Source: Parahaliea mediterranea (GTDB lineage Bacteria > Pseudomonadota > Gammaproteobacteria > Pseudomonadales > Halieaceae). Taken from it: 64,000 nucleotides of DNA. The notes below the pieces were generated by a model that saw nothing but the letters and a program-made list of their open reading frames with translations, was not told the DNA's origin and ran no database searches. Position numbers and translations under genes: made by a program. Location: the NCBI RefSeq assembly GCF_017255185.1, contig NZ_JAFKCZ010000001.1, forward strand, positions 434,001 through 498,000. The letters run 5' to 3'. This document shows, one piece after another, positions 1-8,250 of the stretch; the stretch's first letter is position 1; each line of letters opens with the position of its first letter.

Positions 1-504
1 CAGCCCCGCGTTGTGCAGGGCGTTGATCAGGAAGCCGGTGGCGATGCCCACCGATTCCGGCATGTAGTAATTCTTGCGCCTGTTACCCTTTTCATCGATA
101 CCGTAGCGCTCGGCGAAAATCGCGATTAACCAGGGCGCGGTCTCCAGGAAAGGCTTTTGGGCATCGGTGCCGATCTTCTTGAGGTCATTGAGCCACTCGT
201 CGCCGGCCTTGCCGCCGTAGAACTCGCGTTCCTCCTGTTCCGCCGCCTTGCGAATGCGCCGTTTTATCGCCGGGTCGCTGACACAGGCGAAGTGCCAGGG
301 CTGGTGATTGGCCCCGGAGGGCGCCGTCCCCGCGGCCAGCAGGGCGGTTTCGATCACCGCGCGATCCACCGGCTGGTCGGTGAAATCGCGCACGGAGTGG
401 CGTTGGCGAATAAAGGCGTAATACGCCTGCGCCCGGCGCAGGGACTCCCCGGGCGAGAGTGCCTGCCGGTGGGGCAGGGGGATGGGGTCGTAGTGAAAAT
501 CCAT
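1..504 (-). CDS. Nitroreductase family protein (partial, 3' end outside window)
   Basis: The first 168 residues of an FMN-dependent nitroreductase-fold protein, read on the minus strand and running off the left edge. It begins [20 protein letters not shown]. The family signature R-x-x-S-V-R-D-F (residues about 32-40, [15 protein letters not shown]) contacts FMN phosphate, followed by [14 protein letters not shown], a typical FMN-binding stretch. The spacing and the [17 protein letters not shown] region recall the iodotyrosine-deiodinase/BluB-like branch, which reduces substrates with FMN and NAD(P)H; the true substrate cannot be read here. The ATG at 502-504 is preceded by GAGGA at a good distance. 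The neighbouring carrier at 571-1497 is also on the minus strand but 66 bp upstream, so co-transcription is possible. Confidence 0.85.
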   Translation of the reverse strand, partial: MDFHYDPIPLPHRQALSPGESLRRAQAYYAFIRQRHSVRDFTDQPVDRAVIETALLAAGTAPSGANHQPWHFACVSDPAIKRRIRKAAEQEEREFYGGKAGDEWLNDLKKIGTDAQKPFLETAPWLIAIFAERYGIDEKGNRRKNYYMPESVGIATGFLINALHNAGL

Positions 505-570
505 CGCTGGTCCTCGTGTGTCTGTAAAGCAAAGCGCCGCAACGGCGCGTCCGGGGCGGGTCGCGCCGCG

Positions 571-1497
571 TTAGCTGAGCCCCATCATCGCGATCCACAG
601 ACTGATTGTCACGAAGGAAACCGCGGTGGTTGCCACCACGGCGCCGGAGAGCACTTCCTCGCGCCCGTAGCGCACGGCGAGAACCGGAAACACCGTGGCA
701 ATGGGCATGGCCGCGTTGACCACGGCCGCTGCCTCGAGGGTGATATCCCCGCTTGGCATGAGCCAAAAGGCCAGGCAGACAAACAGGGGGTGCAGCAACA
801 GCTTGCCACAGGTGATTGTCGCAGCGGGTCCCGCAAGCTGAGAAAGCCTTTGCTTCGCCAGGGTGCAGCCAATGTAGACCAGCGCCACCGGTGCGCAGGC
901 GGCGGCCAACAGATCTAGGCTATGCAGTAGCGCCTTGGGCAGTGGAATCGCAAGGGCGCCAAACAGGCCGCCGGCGATGATGGCCAGTATCAGGGGATTG
1001 CCCAGCAGTCGACGTGCCACGCCGAGCAGATGCTCCCCGAGGCGCCCCTGGTTGTCGTGCCACTCAGCAAGCACCATCATCAAGGGGAGGAGTACGATCA
1101 TCTCGAAGCTGATAAAGAAGGCCGCCAGAGTCGCTGCCTGGGGGCCGATGAGGGACAGACCGACAGGCAGGCCGATGAATGCGCTGTTACTGTATGTCGC
1201 GGCAGTGGCGTAGGCGGCCACGGAAGTTCCGCGGACACGCAGTGCACGGGCAAGGGCCAGGGCCACTACCAGCCACGTCAACGAGCCGGCGATGTATCCG
1301 GCCATCAAGCCGCCGTTCATTGCCGCGGTATCGTCATTGCCAGACAGCGCGCGAAACAGCAATGCCGGCAGGGCCAGGTATATGACAAACAGGCTCAGGG
1401 CGCCGGGTGCCGCGTCGGGCAGCACCCGGAAGCGGGTGAGCGCGAAACCGAGGGCGATCAGTATAAAAAGTGGGAGAATGGTTTGCAGTACCAGCAT
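571..1497 (-). CDS. AEC (auxin efflux carrier) family transporter
   Basis: A 308-residue integral membrane protein beginning MLVLQTILPLFILIALGFAL. It has the ten-helix layout of the AEC/BASS-like carrier family: two five-helix halves with the GLPVGLSLIGPQAA stretch mid-protein and an AMPIATVFPVLAVRYG segment in the second half. Members export or import small organic acids, amino acids or auxin-like molecules; the substrate is unknown here. The reading frame is open a further 41 codons upstream, but that part is hydrophilic and non-conserved, so I place the start at the ATG just before the first transmembrane helix. The ribosome-binding site is weak. Confidence 0.8.
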   Translation of the reverse strand: MLVLQTILPLFILIALGFALTRFRVLPDAAPGALSLFVIYLALPALLFRALSGNDDTAAMNGGLMAGYIAGSLTWLVVALALARALRVRGTSVAAYATAATYSNSAFIGLPVGLSLIGPQAATLAAFFISFEMIVLLPLMMVLAEWHDNQGRLGEHLLGVARRLLGNPLILAIIAGGLFGALAIPLPKALLHSLDLLAAACAPVALVYIGCTLAKQRLSQLAGPAATITCGKLLLHPLFVCLAFWLMPSGDITLEAAAVVNAAMPIATVFPVLAVRYGREEVLSGAVVATTAVSFVTISLWIAMMGLS

Positions 1498-1690
1498 CGC
1501 TGTATCGAGCCCTGTATTTTGGTGATGTGAGCCTCGGGCGGTCCGCCCGGCAGCCCCATTATCCATCGCTAGTGTGACAAGATCAGCCCTGGCGGGTGGT
1601 TTCAGTCGATGCCAACGCAAGCCCGCGCTTTCAAGCAGCCACCGTCCGCGTTCGCCCTCTCAAGTCTCGGTTTGCGCCAGTGGCTAGCCA

Positions 1691-2059
1691 CTACGCCCGC
1701 TCATCGCCCAAATGGCAGGCGATGCATTGCCGTGTCGGACCGCCCTGTTCACCCAGGGCGGCCTTTTCGACATGGCAGCCGCGGCAGAGATGGTGAAATT
1801 GCCGTTCCAACGACGGCCAGAGCTGTTCGCTAGTGACATGGCAGCTCATGCACGGTCCACTGCCGCTGTCGTCGACAAAATTGTGATGGCAGTTGGCGCA
1901 GTTGATTCCACCGTGATCGGCATGCGCGAAAGTCATCGGAAGTATCGGCGCGGGACTGCCGTAGTAGCGTCCCATTTTCGGCTGTGGTCCCGCAATGGGC
2001 GAGCCAAGAATGACGACCAGTATTCCGGTCAAGGCAAGCAGCCCCAATAGTGTCTTCAT
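1691..2059 (-). CDS. Small tetraheme cytochrome c (cytochrome c3-like)
   Basis: A 122-residue exported protein with an N-terminal hydrophobic segment (MKTLLGLLALTGILVVILGS) and four CxxCH haem c attachment motifs in order: CANCH, CMSCH, CRGCH and CIACH. Extra histidines (FAHADH, HHNF, QFHHLC) are likely axial ligands. It resembles class III/c7-type tetraheme cytochromes that shuttle electrons in the periplasm. Its start codon overlaps the end of the upstream gene (2056) by four bases, so it is co-translated with a multi-pass membrane protein. Together they look like a quinol- or membrane-linked electron transfer pair. The partner oxidase or reductase is not evident in the window. Confidence 0.85.
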   Translation of the reverse strand: MKTLLGLLALTGILVVILGSPIAGPQPKMGRYYGSPAPILPMTFAHADHGGINCANCHHNFVDDSGSGPCMSCHVTSEQLWPSLERQFHHLCRGCHVEKAALGEQGGPTRQCIACHLGDERA

Positions 2060-2793
2060 AGTGGCGCATTCCTTGCGGCCGCGAACAGCAAGGTCATGAC
2101 GATGCAAAGCAACAGTACGCTGAACGGTGAAGTGGCGGCCGGATGAAAGAGCCTGGTCAAGGCGGGCCGGCCAATGAGCGCGAACAGGGCAAGCCCGGCA
2201 AACAGCGCTTTCTGGTACCCGTTGTTGAGATAAAAGCCACTGGCCAGTATGTGATATGTCGCCGCGGCTATGGTTGATTTCGCCATCAGCCGGTGCCAGT
2301 AGTGAAATTTCGAGTGATCTGGGTAGAGGCGCTGGCGATCGGTCGGCAAGGCCACAGTGATCATTGCGGCCAGCAGCGCCAGGCTGAAAAGCCCCAGCCA
2401 CATGTAGCCGGGTGCGCCGGGTTTGAGGTACTGGGAGAGCGCGGCATCACCGAGGAGAAACCAGAACGCGTGGGCCATGGCGATGAAAAGCAGGATATAG
2501 CCAGTACGCTGGTGACTTCGTACGTTGAGCGGGCGGCCGCTGGAAACGGTGAGAAAAAGCAAACCGCCGAATGCCGCGAATCCGATACCGTTGCCGATGT
2601 CCCAGAACCAGCCCGCGCCCAGGCTCGGAGTTGCGATAAAGGTCATCGCATAGACTGCGGCAAACATTGTGACGAGTAGTTTCAACGCATAACCCGCGAA
2701 TTCAGGGTGAGTGGATTGGCAAAGAGTGCCGTCCGCAAACGATCGGCCTGGCGCGTTTCGCCATAATAAAACGAACATCGTGGGCTTCACCAT
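2056..2793 (-). CDS. Multi-pass membrane protein, ferric-reductase/cytochrome b-like
   Basis: A membrane protein of about 245 residues with some six predicted helices. Histidines sit at helix ends in a pattern suited to haem b: RSHQRTG, MAHAFWF, HSKFHYWHR and TYHILASG. This is the layout of the ferric-reductase-like transmembrane domain family; I infer that it takes electrons across or along the membrane. The next gene, overlapping by four bases, is a tetraheme cytochrome c, which strengthens a redox role. The start is uncertain: ATGs lie at 2841, 2793, 2778 and 2667, none with a strong ribosome-binding site. The ORF is open to 3015, but that part crosses the spacer and looks non-coding. Confidence 0.6.
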   Translation of the reverse strand: MVKPTMFVLLWRNAPGRSFADGTLCQSTHPEFAGYALKLLVTMFAAVYAMTFIATPSLGAGWFWDIGNGIGFAAFGGLLFLTVSSGRPLNVRSHQRTGYILLFIAMAHAFWFLLGDAALSQYLKPGAPGYMWLGLFSLALLAAMITVALPTDRQRLYPDHSKFHYWHRLMAKSTIAAATYHILASGFYLNNGYQKALFAGLALFALIGRPALTRLFHPAATSPFSVLLLCIVMTLLFAAARNAPL

Positions 2794-3087
2794 ACCCCGC
2801 AAGAGGGCCGATTCCCGAGCCGCGGCCTGGTTAAATCGCATGGTGCATACATGGTGGAGGGTGTTTCCGGACCGGCATGTCGGGTTGCTTGCGGCGACGC
2901 CGTCTTCTGCTATACATAAATAGAAAGGGGGCAATGCGCCCGGGTCGCGGGTGACAATCAGGGACGGGGTCAGTGATGTCTTGATTGCCGTTCCGTCCCG
3001 ACAGGCCCCGTCCATGGTTTTCCAAGACTTCCAGATTCTTAGGCGTAAGTGCCGGCAAGGTTATCGCCCGCAGCAAGGGGGGTTGAA
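2794..3087. other. Divergent intergenic spacer
   Basis: About 290 bases between the minus-strand membrane cytochrome gene and the plus-strand amidase. It must hold both promoters. An AT-rich patch near 2910-2930 (tatacataaatag) could serve as a -10 region, but I cannot assign a convincing -35/-10 pair on either strand. The exact left boundary depends on the uncertain start of the membrane gene. Confidence 0.4.
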
Positions 3088-4080
3088 ATGCCTGACGATA
3101 GTCGCATGCTCTGTGCTCTGGTAATAGGCCACAAACACGCGTCACCTGGCGCCGTGAACGAAGACAGCAAGGTCACTGAATTTGATTTCAATGACGCGCT
3201 GGCACGTGACATAGAGGCGAAGCAGGGCGAGGTCGCCATCCAGCGCGTGTACCGCCGCACCTACCGCAGTCTGCCCCAGGACATCAACGAGTTGGGGCCG
3301 GATTTTGTCGTGAGCCTCCACTGCAACGCCTACAACAAACGGACATCGGGTAGCGAGGTGTTGTATTACCACCGCTCCGAAACAGGCGGTCAAATCGCCG
3401 GGATGCTGAACGCGAAGCTGGTCGATGCATTGAAAAACAGGAATCGGGGTATCAGGCCCCGTTCAGCTGAAGAGCGGGGAGGGTACTTACTGCGCTACAC
3501 CAATGCGCCCTGCGTCATCGCTGAGCCCTTCTTCATCGACAACAACGAGGAGTTGGCCAATGCCAAACGCCGCAGGCGCTACTTGATAAAAGCCTATCTG
3601 GAAGCGATTGAGGAGATCGGCCGGTTGGTTAGGCCCGGTCCGACCATTGCGCCATTACTCCAGGCCGCGGCACTTGCGCCGGTCGCGAACTCCGTCGGCG
3701 GTGGTGCAGTGGCGGCGGGCGCGGGCGGGAGCAACGGGTGGAGTACCGCCGTTGCCCACCAGGTAAGTATCGATTACTGGGCCAATACCTATCCGGAGGG
3801 TTATAGCGGGGTGCTCGCCAACCCGCGGGTAAAGGACATGAGTTTTTTCAACGCGGACGTGTCGCCAGTGGTTCGCCGCAACGAGATGCGCATCGTGGCG
3901 GGAGGCTTTCTCGCCTTTCACGCGGCATTGGGCAATTCAGCGCAGCCGGGGGGGATTGGCGAGGACGAGGCCTTCAACCTGCTGGTTTCCCAGTTTACCC
4001 AGGGGGAGTGCCGGCTTTCCCTGAGTGCCCTGGCTGCGGATGACTGTTACCTGTTTCCGGACGAACAGGGGGTCGGCTGA
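3088..4080 (+). CDS. N-acetylmuramoyl-L-alanine amidase, amidase-3 family
   Basis: A 330-residue protein whose first 190 residues form an amidase_3 (LytC/AmiC-type) zinc hydrolase domain cleaving the amide between MurNAc and the stem peptide. Visible signatures are GHKHASPGA near the N-terminus (zinc His), the acidic segment after it, VSLHCNA (zinc His) and the catalytic Glu in VIAEPFFIDN. No signal peptide is obvious, which is unusual for a wall enzyme. The C-terminal 130 residues, after a Gly/Ala-rich linker, are unassigned and may target the protein. The ATG at 3088 has an AAGGGGGG ribosome-binding site. Its TGA overlaps the next gene's ATG (TGATG), so the two are co-translated. Confidence 0.85.
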   Translation: MPDDSRMLCALVIGHKHASPGAVNEDSKVTEFDFNDALARDIEAKQGEVAIQRVYRRTYRSLPQDINELGPDFVVSLHCNAYNKRTSGSEVLYYHRSETGGQIAGMLNAKLVDALKNRNRGIRPRSAEERGGYLLRYTNAPCVIAEPFFIDNNEELANAKRRRRYLIKAYLEAIEEIGRLVRPGPTIAPLLQAAALAPVANSVGGGAVAAGAGGSNGWSTAVAHQVSIDYWANTYPEGYSGVLANPRVKDMSFFNADVSPVVRRNEMRIVAGGFLAFHAALGNSAQPGGIGEDEAFNLLVSQFTQGECRLSLSALAADDCYLFPDEQGVG

Positions 4081-5174
4081 TGGCGGGCGCGCGATCGATC
4101 GCGCTTTGCCCCTGCTTGCTCGCTGGGGTTGCCGCGGCGCAGGACGCACCGCCATTTCCGGGTTATCTGGAGGATGTGCGGGGCCTGCTCAACGAAGACG
4201 CCAGGGCCGCGCTCGCCAGCGTGTTGTCAGAGCGCTCCCGCTTTCTCGATATCAATTACCAGGAACCGGACGCCGCCAGTGAGAATGGTGGCTGGAACAT
4301 CAAGTACGACCTTCGCTATGCCTACCTGGCAGGCGAGGGTTTCAATACCAGTAGTGGCGTCGCGACACTCGCCGCCCTGGAGGCGAAGCTGAACATTGGC
4401 GGCAGCTACTCCTTTGGCAGTGCCGCAAACAATGAGGACTTGTCGTCGGTGATGGCTTCGCTCGCCTATATAGGCGGCTGGTTTGGGGCCGTGCCATATG
4501 CGAACAGCGAAAGCCCCCCTCAAACACTGGCCTATCAGCAGTGCAAGGGCGAGCTGGAGGTGCCCCGTCCGGGCGATGAAAACGCCATTGAGGCCTACGA
4601 GCGGGCATCGCGTCGGTGCATATCACAGGCGGCGGTTGATGGCCTGTTCCAGGCCTCCGGGCCCGCCTATGCCTATGAGATCGGCTTGCAGGCCGGCCTC
4701 GAAGGCAACCAGGACTACTCGGACACGCACGATGTCTACGGTGTGTCGGGGGTTGTGTCTGCCCGGCACTGGCCGTCCCTGCGGCTGGAGCTGGAGCGCG
4801 TCGACGCCGCGGACAACGAGCTGCGCGGCAGGCTCACCAGCGATGACAACTATGACCGCATTACGCTGGAAATTGGCTACCAGTACAGCATGCAGGTGGT
4901 GAAGGACTTGCCCGTCACCCTCTCGCTGGGCTACCGGAACTTTCGCGAACTCAGCGCCCCCCTGGAAATAGAACAAGCGGATCTCGACGAGTTTGATCAC
5001 TGGTCGGTATCCCTGCGCGTGCCGGCGCGGATGTTTCGCTTTATCGAAAGCGAGGACTATTCCCTCTATGTGCGCTACACCGATGGCCAGCTCCCTTTCG
5101 ACCGGGATGCCGACAGCGCATTTGAACTGGGCTTTTCGAGCAATATTGCCCTGCTGGCCAAGCTATTCGAATAG
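4080..5174 (+). CDS. Predicted outer-membrane beta-barrel protein, unknown function
   Basis: A 364-residue protein with a short hydrophobic N-terminus ending in VAAAQ, a plausible signal peptidase I site. The rest is rich in alternating polar/hydrophobic strands with aromatic residues (YDLRYAYLAG, ITLEIGYQYSMQ, VTLSLGYRNF, YSLYVRYTDG), as in outer-membrane barrels. I recognise no named family. It is translationally coupled to the preceding amidase, so a role with it in wall remodelling or envelope anchoring is a reasonable but unproven inference. Confidence 0.6.
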   Translation: MAGARSIALCPCLLAGVAAAQDAPPFPGYLEDVRGLLNEDARAALASVLSERSRFLDINYQEPDAASENGGWNIKYDLRYAYLAGEGFNTSSGVATLAALEAKLNIGGSYSFGSAANNEDLSSVMASLAYIGGWFGAVPYANSESPPQTLAYQQCKGELEVPRPGDENAIEAYERASRRCISQAAVDGLFQASGPAYAYEIGLQAGLEGNQDYSDTHDVYGVSGVVSARHWPSLRLELERVDAADNELRGRLTSDDNYDRITLEIGYQYSMQVVKDLPVTLSLGYRNFRELSAPLEIEQADLDEFDHWSVSLRVPARMFRFIESEDYSLYVRYTDGQLPFDRDADSAFELGFSSNIALLAKLFE

Positions 5175-5210
5175 CGGCGCGTGGAAAGTCGTGTACGGCC
5201 AATGCGCCAG

Positions 5211-5234
5211 CCCCCGGGCGCACCGGCCCGGGGG
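5211..5234. terminator. GC-rich hairpin between convergent genes
   Basis: Perfect 8-bp arms (cccccggg and cccggggg) around an 8-base loop, between the plus-strand barrel gene ending at 5174 and the minus-strand gene ending at 5256. It could end transcription from either side. There is no T-run, so an intrinsic terminator is only probable. Confidence 0.45.
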
Positions 5235-5255
5235 TATCCAGCGCGAGGCTTGGAG

Positions 5256-7163
5256 CTAGCTGTCCCCCTCGAGCAGCGACGCCTCCTTTCTGGCATAGCT
5301 GGCGGCTTCAACGTCCTGCGTCAGCGCGGCGGCGCCAGTCGATGCACGGGTCTGCTCGTTGAGCTGGTGAAGCTGGGAAGCGTTGGCCAGGTCGCGGTGA
5401 CTGGTGATGGATGCAATCGACTCCCGGTCTTTCAGGAAGCTGATCACGTCGGTTTTGATCGACAGCAGCTCGTTTTCGTCACGGTGCATTTCCAGAATAT
5501 GACGCGGGTGCTCCAGGTTTTTCAAACCCGTTGCCGCAAATGTCGTCGATACGATACGCGACACAATCACCCACGGAGTGATACTGCTGCGCACCAGGGT
5601 GTTCTCTGAACGGGTACTGTCATAGATACCGGTGCCGGTGGAGATCTTTGACTCTGTAAAGGTACCTTCGCACTTGAAGTAGATCAGCAGCGACTCAAAC
5701 TGGATCTCGGCGAAAAACACATGTGCCGCATTGGTGAGGATACGAGCGAAGGCCTTGAACATCACGCCCAGTAGCAACAGGTGCACACAGGACATTACCA
5801 GGTCGCGGATCATATAGGGCTCGCCACTACTGGCGAGGCTGGGCGCCATCAACGACAGGAAAGTCTCGGCGTCGAGCTGTCCCCACATTAACCTGAAGAA
5901 TTGCAGGGCATCGGCCACGTTGTACGCCAGAAAGAAGGTGGCTATTACCGCGACCACAAACAACAGGTTGCCCACCAGCAGGCTGCCCAGGCGGGCTTTT
6001 TCAAACAGGGCGCCCAGGGACATCGGTTTAACCCGCGGCTGAATTTCCTGCATCATCTCGCCGCGAAAGCCGCCTTTTTCATCAACCTGCTCCTCGAGCT
6101 GAGGGTCCAATTCCCGATAGACGCGGTTCGGCACCTCCTTGTAACGGCGATTTGCCATGACAAGATTGTCGAGATTGATGAAAATTTCGTCGGGATGGAT
6201 GGATTCCTGCCAGTTCTCGCGTAACTCGGAGACTTCCGCCACGGGGTTGGCGGCCTGCAGGCGCGCGCGCAGCATGGTCACCAGGAAAACGCTCGCCAAA
6301 CCCGCCAGGGCAAAGATGCCCAGCATGTACCAGGCGATGTGCAGTTGGGGCAAGCGATCGATCACTGCGTGCATTTCCGCCGGATCCACACCGGTTTGCT
6401 GCATCAGCCAGGTGACGGCGAGAGCCAGCAGGACAGGAACCAGCAGGGACATGGCAATCACTTTCACCAGCCCGGCCACAGAGGATGTTTCGATCTGCAT
6501 TTCAGCCTTGCGGTCGATCGGCCGCCCCGCGGAGCGCCAGATCCACAGCAAATAGCCCAGCAATAGCGCTGAGTACAGCGGGAACATGAGTTCGCCGGCC
6601 GCTCCGGCAAAGCCCGCAAAGGACACAAAAGCGACAAAACCGTAGGCCAGTAGCGCGACAAGGGTTTTCACCCAGGTGCCAAACAAGCGTTGCGCCAGGT
6701 TCCGGATCGGGTAGGGCATGAAGAGCAGTTTGGGAAAAATGCTGTGGATAAGCCGCGCGAGGAAGCCCCGTGGCTCTTTAAAGGTACTGTTCTTTCGCCC
6801 CACCAGCATTTCTTCCAGAAGCTGGGCGCTGTAGGCCACATGGGCGGCTTCTTCCTGGGAAGTGCTGGCTTCCGACTTGCTGAAATTGCGCGCCAGCGAC
6901 GTCGGGTGATTGCGCCCGACAAAGTAGCGCAGCATGGCATAGGCGCCAGCCCCCGCTGAACGCAGTCCGGCGCCCAGCAAGAAAACGCCAAACAGCACCA
7001 GAACCCAACCCACGAGCTGCTGTTCCTTCACTTCCGAGGCGGCGGCGACCAATAGGTACATACCCAGGCCCGCCTGGATGCCACCGCGAAGCGCCGTAAC
7101 CAGGCCTTCCTTTTTAAAGGGGTTTTTCAGCCCCAGATCAATTGACCCGTAATCAAATGCCAT
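5256..7163 (-). CDS. Large multi-pass inner-membrane protein, unknown function
   Basis: A 635-residue protein with about eight hydrophobic segments (for example LVGWVLVLFGVFLLGAGLRS, TLVALLAYGFVAFVSFAGFA, VIAMSLLVPVLLALAVTWLM, LLVGNLLFVVAVIATFFLAY). Long hydrophilic stretches lie near residues 80-130 and 310-390, and the C-terminal 140 residues are soluble. I recognise no catalytic motif and no named family. Near the C-terminus, CEGTFTESKISTGTGIYDST and RDRESIASITSHRDL suggest a cytosolic regulatory tail. It is convergent with the amidase/barrel pair, so a functional link is only positional. ATG at 7161-7163 with a weak GAGA ribosome-binding site. Confidence 0.7.
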   Translation of the reverse strand: MAFDYGSIDLGLKNPFKKEGLVTALRGGIQAGLGMYLLVAAASEVKEQQLVGWVLVLFGVFLLGAGLRSAGAGAYAMLRYFVGRNHPTSLARNFSKSEASTSQEEAAHVAYSAQLLEEMLVGRKNSTFKEPRGFLARLIHSIFPKLLFMPYPIRNLAQRLFGTWVKTLVALLAYGFVAFVSFAGFAGAAGELMFPLYSALLLGYLLWIWRSAGRPIDRKAEMQIETSSVAGLVKVIAMSLLVPVLLALAVTWLMQQTGVDPAEMHAVIDRLPQLHIAWYMLGIFALAGLASVFLVTMLRARLQAANPVAEVSELRENWQESIHPDEIFINLDNLVMANRRYKEVPNRVYRELDPQLEEQVDEKGGFRGEMMQEIQPRVKPMSLGALFEKARLGSLLVGNLLFVVAVIATFFLAYNVADALQFFRLMWGQLDAETFLSLMAPSLASSGEPYMIRDLVMSCVHLLLLGVMFKAFARILTNAAHVFFAEIQFESLLIYFKCEGTFTESKISTGTGIYDSTRSENTLVRSSITPWVIVSRIVSTTFAATGLKNLEHPRHILEMHRDENELLSIKTDVISFLKDRESIASITSHRDLANASQLHQLNEQTRASTGAAALTQDVEAASYARKEASLLEGDS

Positions 7164-7526
7164 TCTCGTTTGAACCTTTGTTGAATGTTTACGCCAATAG
7201 TCGGTCGGCTAGCCGCAACCAGTGGAGAATCCCTCATCGTTATCGGCCAGCCGGTACTTTTCCTTAGCGCATGTGGGCATTCCCCCTGCAAGGAAACCAC
7301 CGTAAAATGACAAGCTGGGGCACGGCCTGGTTGGGCAGTGCCCCCGCGGTTCATCTTGATCCAGCGTCACCAGGGAGCAGTATGGGTTTCGGGGCTCATT
7401 AGGCTAGCCACCACAACGGGGAGTGCCCGTGTCCCGCACGGGGGGGCGATTATAGGCGTGCTTGATCGAGATATCGAATGTCACGGGCAGCGTCGGGTAC
7501 CCGTCGCCGATGCAAATCCCGTTCCT
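7164..7526. other. Intergenic stretch without a recognisable gene
   Basis: About 360 bases upstream of the membrane-protein gene and downstream of the IPTL-CTERM remnant. It should contain the promoter of the 5256-7163 gene on the minus strand. I see no conserved ORF, RNA gene or clear repeat here. Confidence 0.4.
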
Positions 7527-8040
7527 TCAATGATGTGGCGCGGGCTTCCTCCACATTGCCCTACTCGCCATCAGCATCAACGCCGCCAGCCCCCCCAGTG
7601 CCCAAGTGTGTTTGACAGGAATGCCAGCTGGTGTCGAAGCCCCCGGCAAAGCCGGTTCAAATCGGTCGCGAATACGGCCGGGCGCCTCTTCCGAATCACC
7701 GACCCCGTTGCAAACGTGCGGGCAGTCCCACCTCCGCTCAGCGTAGCGATCGCAACACCCGATATGCCGGAAACCATGCCGGCTGCGTTAAGTTGGATCG
7801 GAGTCACCGGGGTACTGCTCCCTGCGAACGGTGGCCCCGCGCTGTTTTGTGCCCTTATGTGGAAACAGTACTCTGATCCGTTGTCGGACCCGGCTACCAT
7901 GCAGTATGCCCGATGGCGTGGGAGGGCGGCGGGGATAGCCCTGCCCCCTGCTCGATCTGATGGTGTTGTCGCCGGCCACACCATGGTGGCTGACTGCAGC
8001 GTAAGTACTGGGCGCGCCATTGTAGGCAAAGAAAACCGGA
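7527..8040 (-). pseudogene. Frameshifted remnant of a fibronectin-III / IPTL-CTERM surface protein
   Basis: Two minus-strand frames together spell the end of a sorted surface protein. One frame (about 7577-8029) contains NGSEYCFHIRAQNSAG and SSTPVTP, the last strands of a fibronectin type III domain. Another frame, closing at TGA 7527-7529, reads GIPVKHTWALGGLAALMLMA then SRAMWRKPAPHH. This matches an IPTL-CTERM sorting tail: an I-P-x motif, one hydrophobic helix and a basic end. The tail frame and the FnIII frame are joined only by a frameshift somewhere near 7640-7720, and the upstream part has no intact start. The coding capacity is therefore broken. Confidence 0.65.
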
Positions 8041-8250
8041 CTTTCCCTCTGATGCCACTTCGGTTACGTTCCTATCGGACTTCTGTTGTTTTTCATCCGC
8101 CAACCACTGGTTGGAAGCGTAGAGACATTGTCGAAATTTTTCGATGAAGGCCTGTGCTGACGCTTGGCCAAACAAGACTGCAGTACAGCGAGGATGTCTA
8201 CTCTCGATAGGCCGTTAATAGCTCCTATGCCTTTATTGCGAGTTCTCAGG
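8041..8250. other. Spacer with two short palindromes
   Basis: Between the pseudogene and the SH3-domain gene. It contains ccaacc-act-ggttgg (8100-8114) and tcgaaa-tt-tttcga (8131-8144), both perfect inverted repeats 16 bases apart. No gene is recognisable. The palindromes may be operators of a lost regulator or part of a processing hairpin. Confidence 0.4.

Noticed and set aside
30-600. Plus-strand ORFs at the left edge
   Set aside because: They oppose the nitroreductase frame, which carries clear family motifs and a good ribosome-binding site.
7338-8147. Plus-strand ORF of 269 codons
   Set aside because: It is antisense to the IPTL-CTERM remnant, low in similarity to anything, with no ribosome-binding site.
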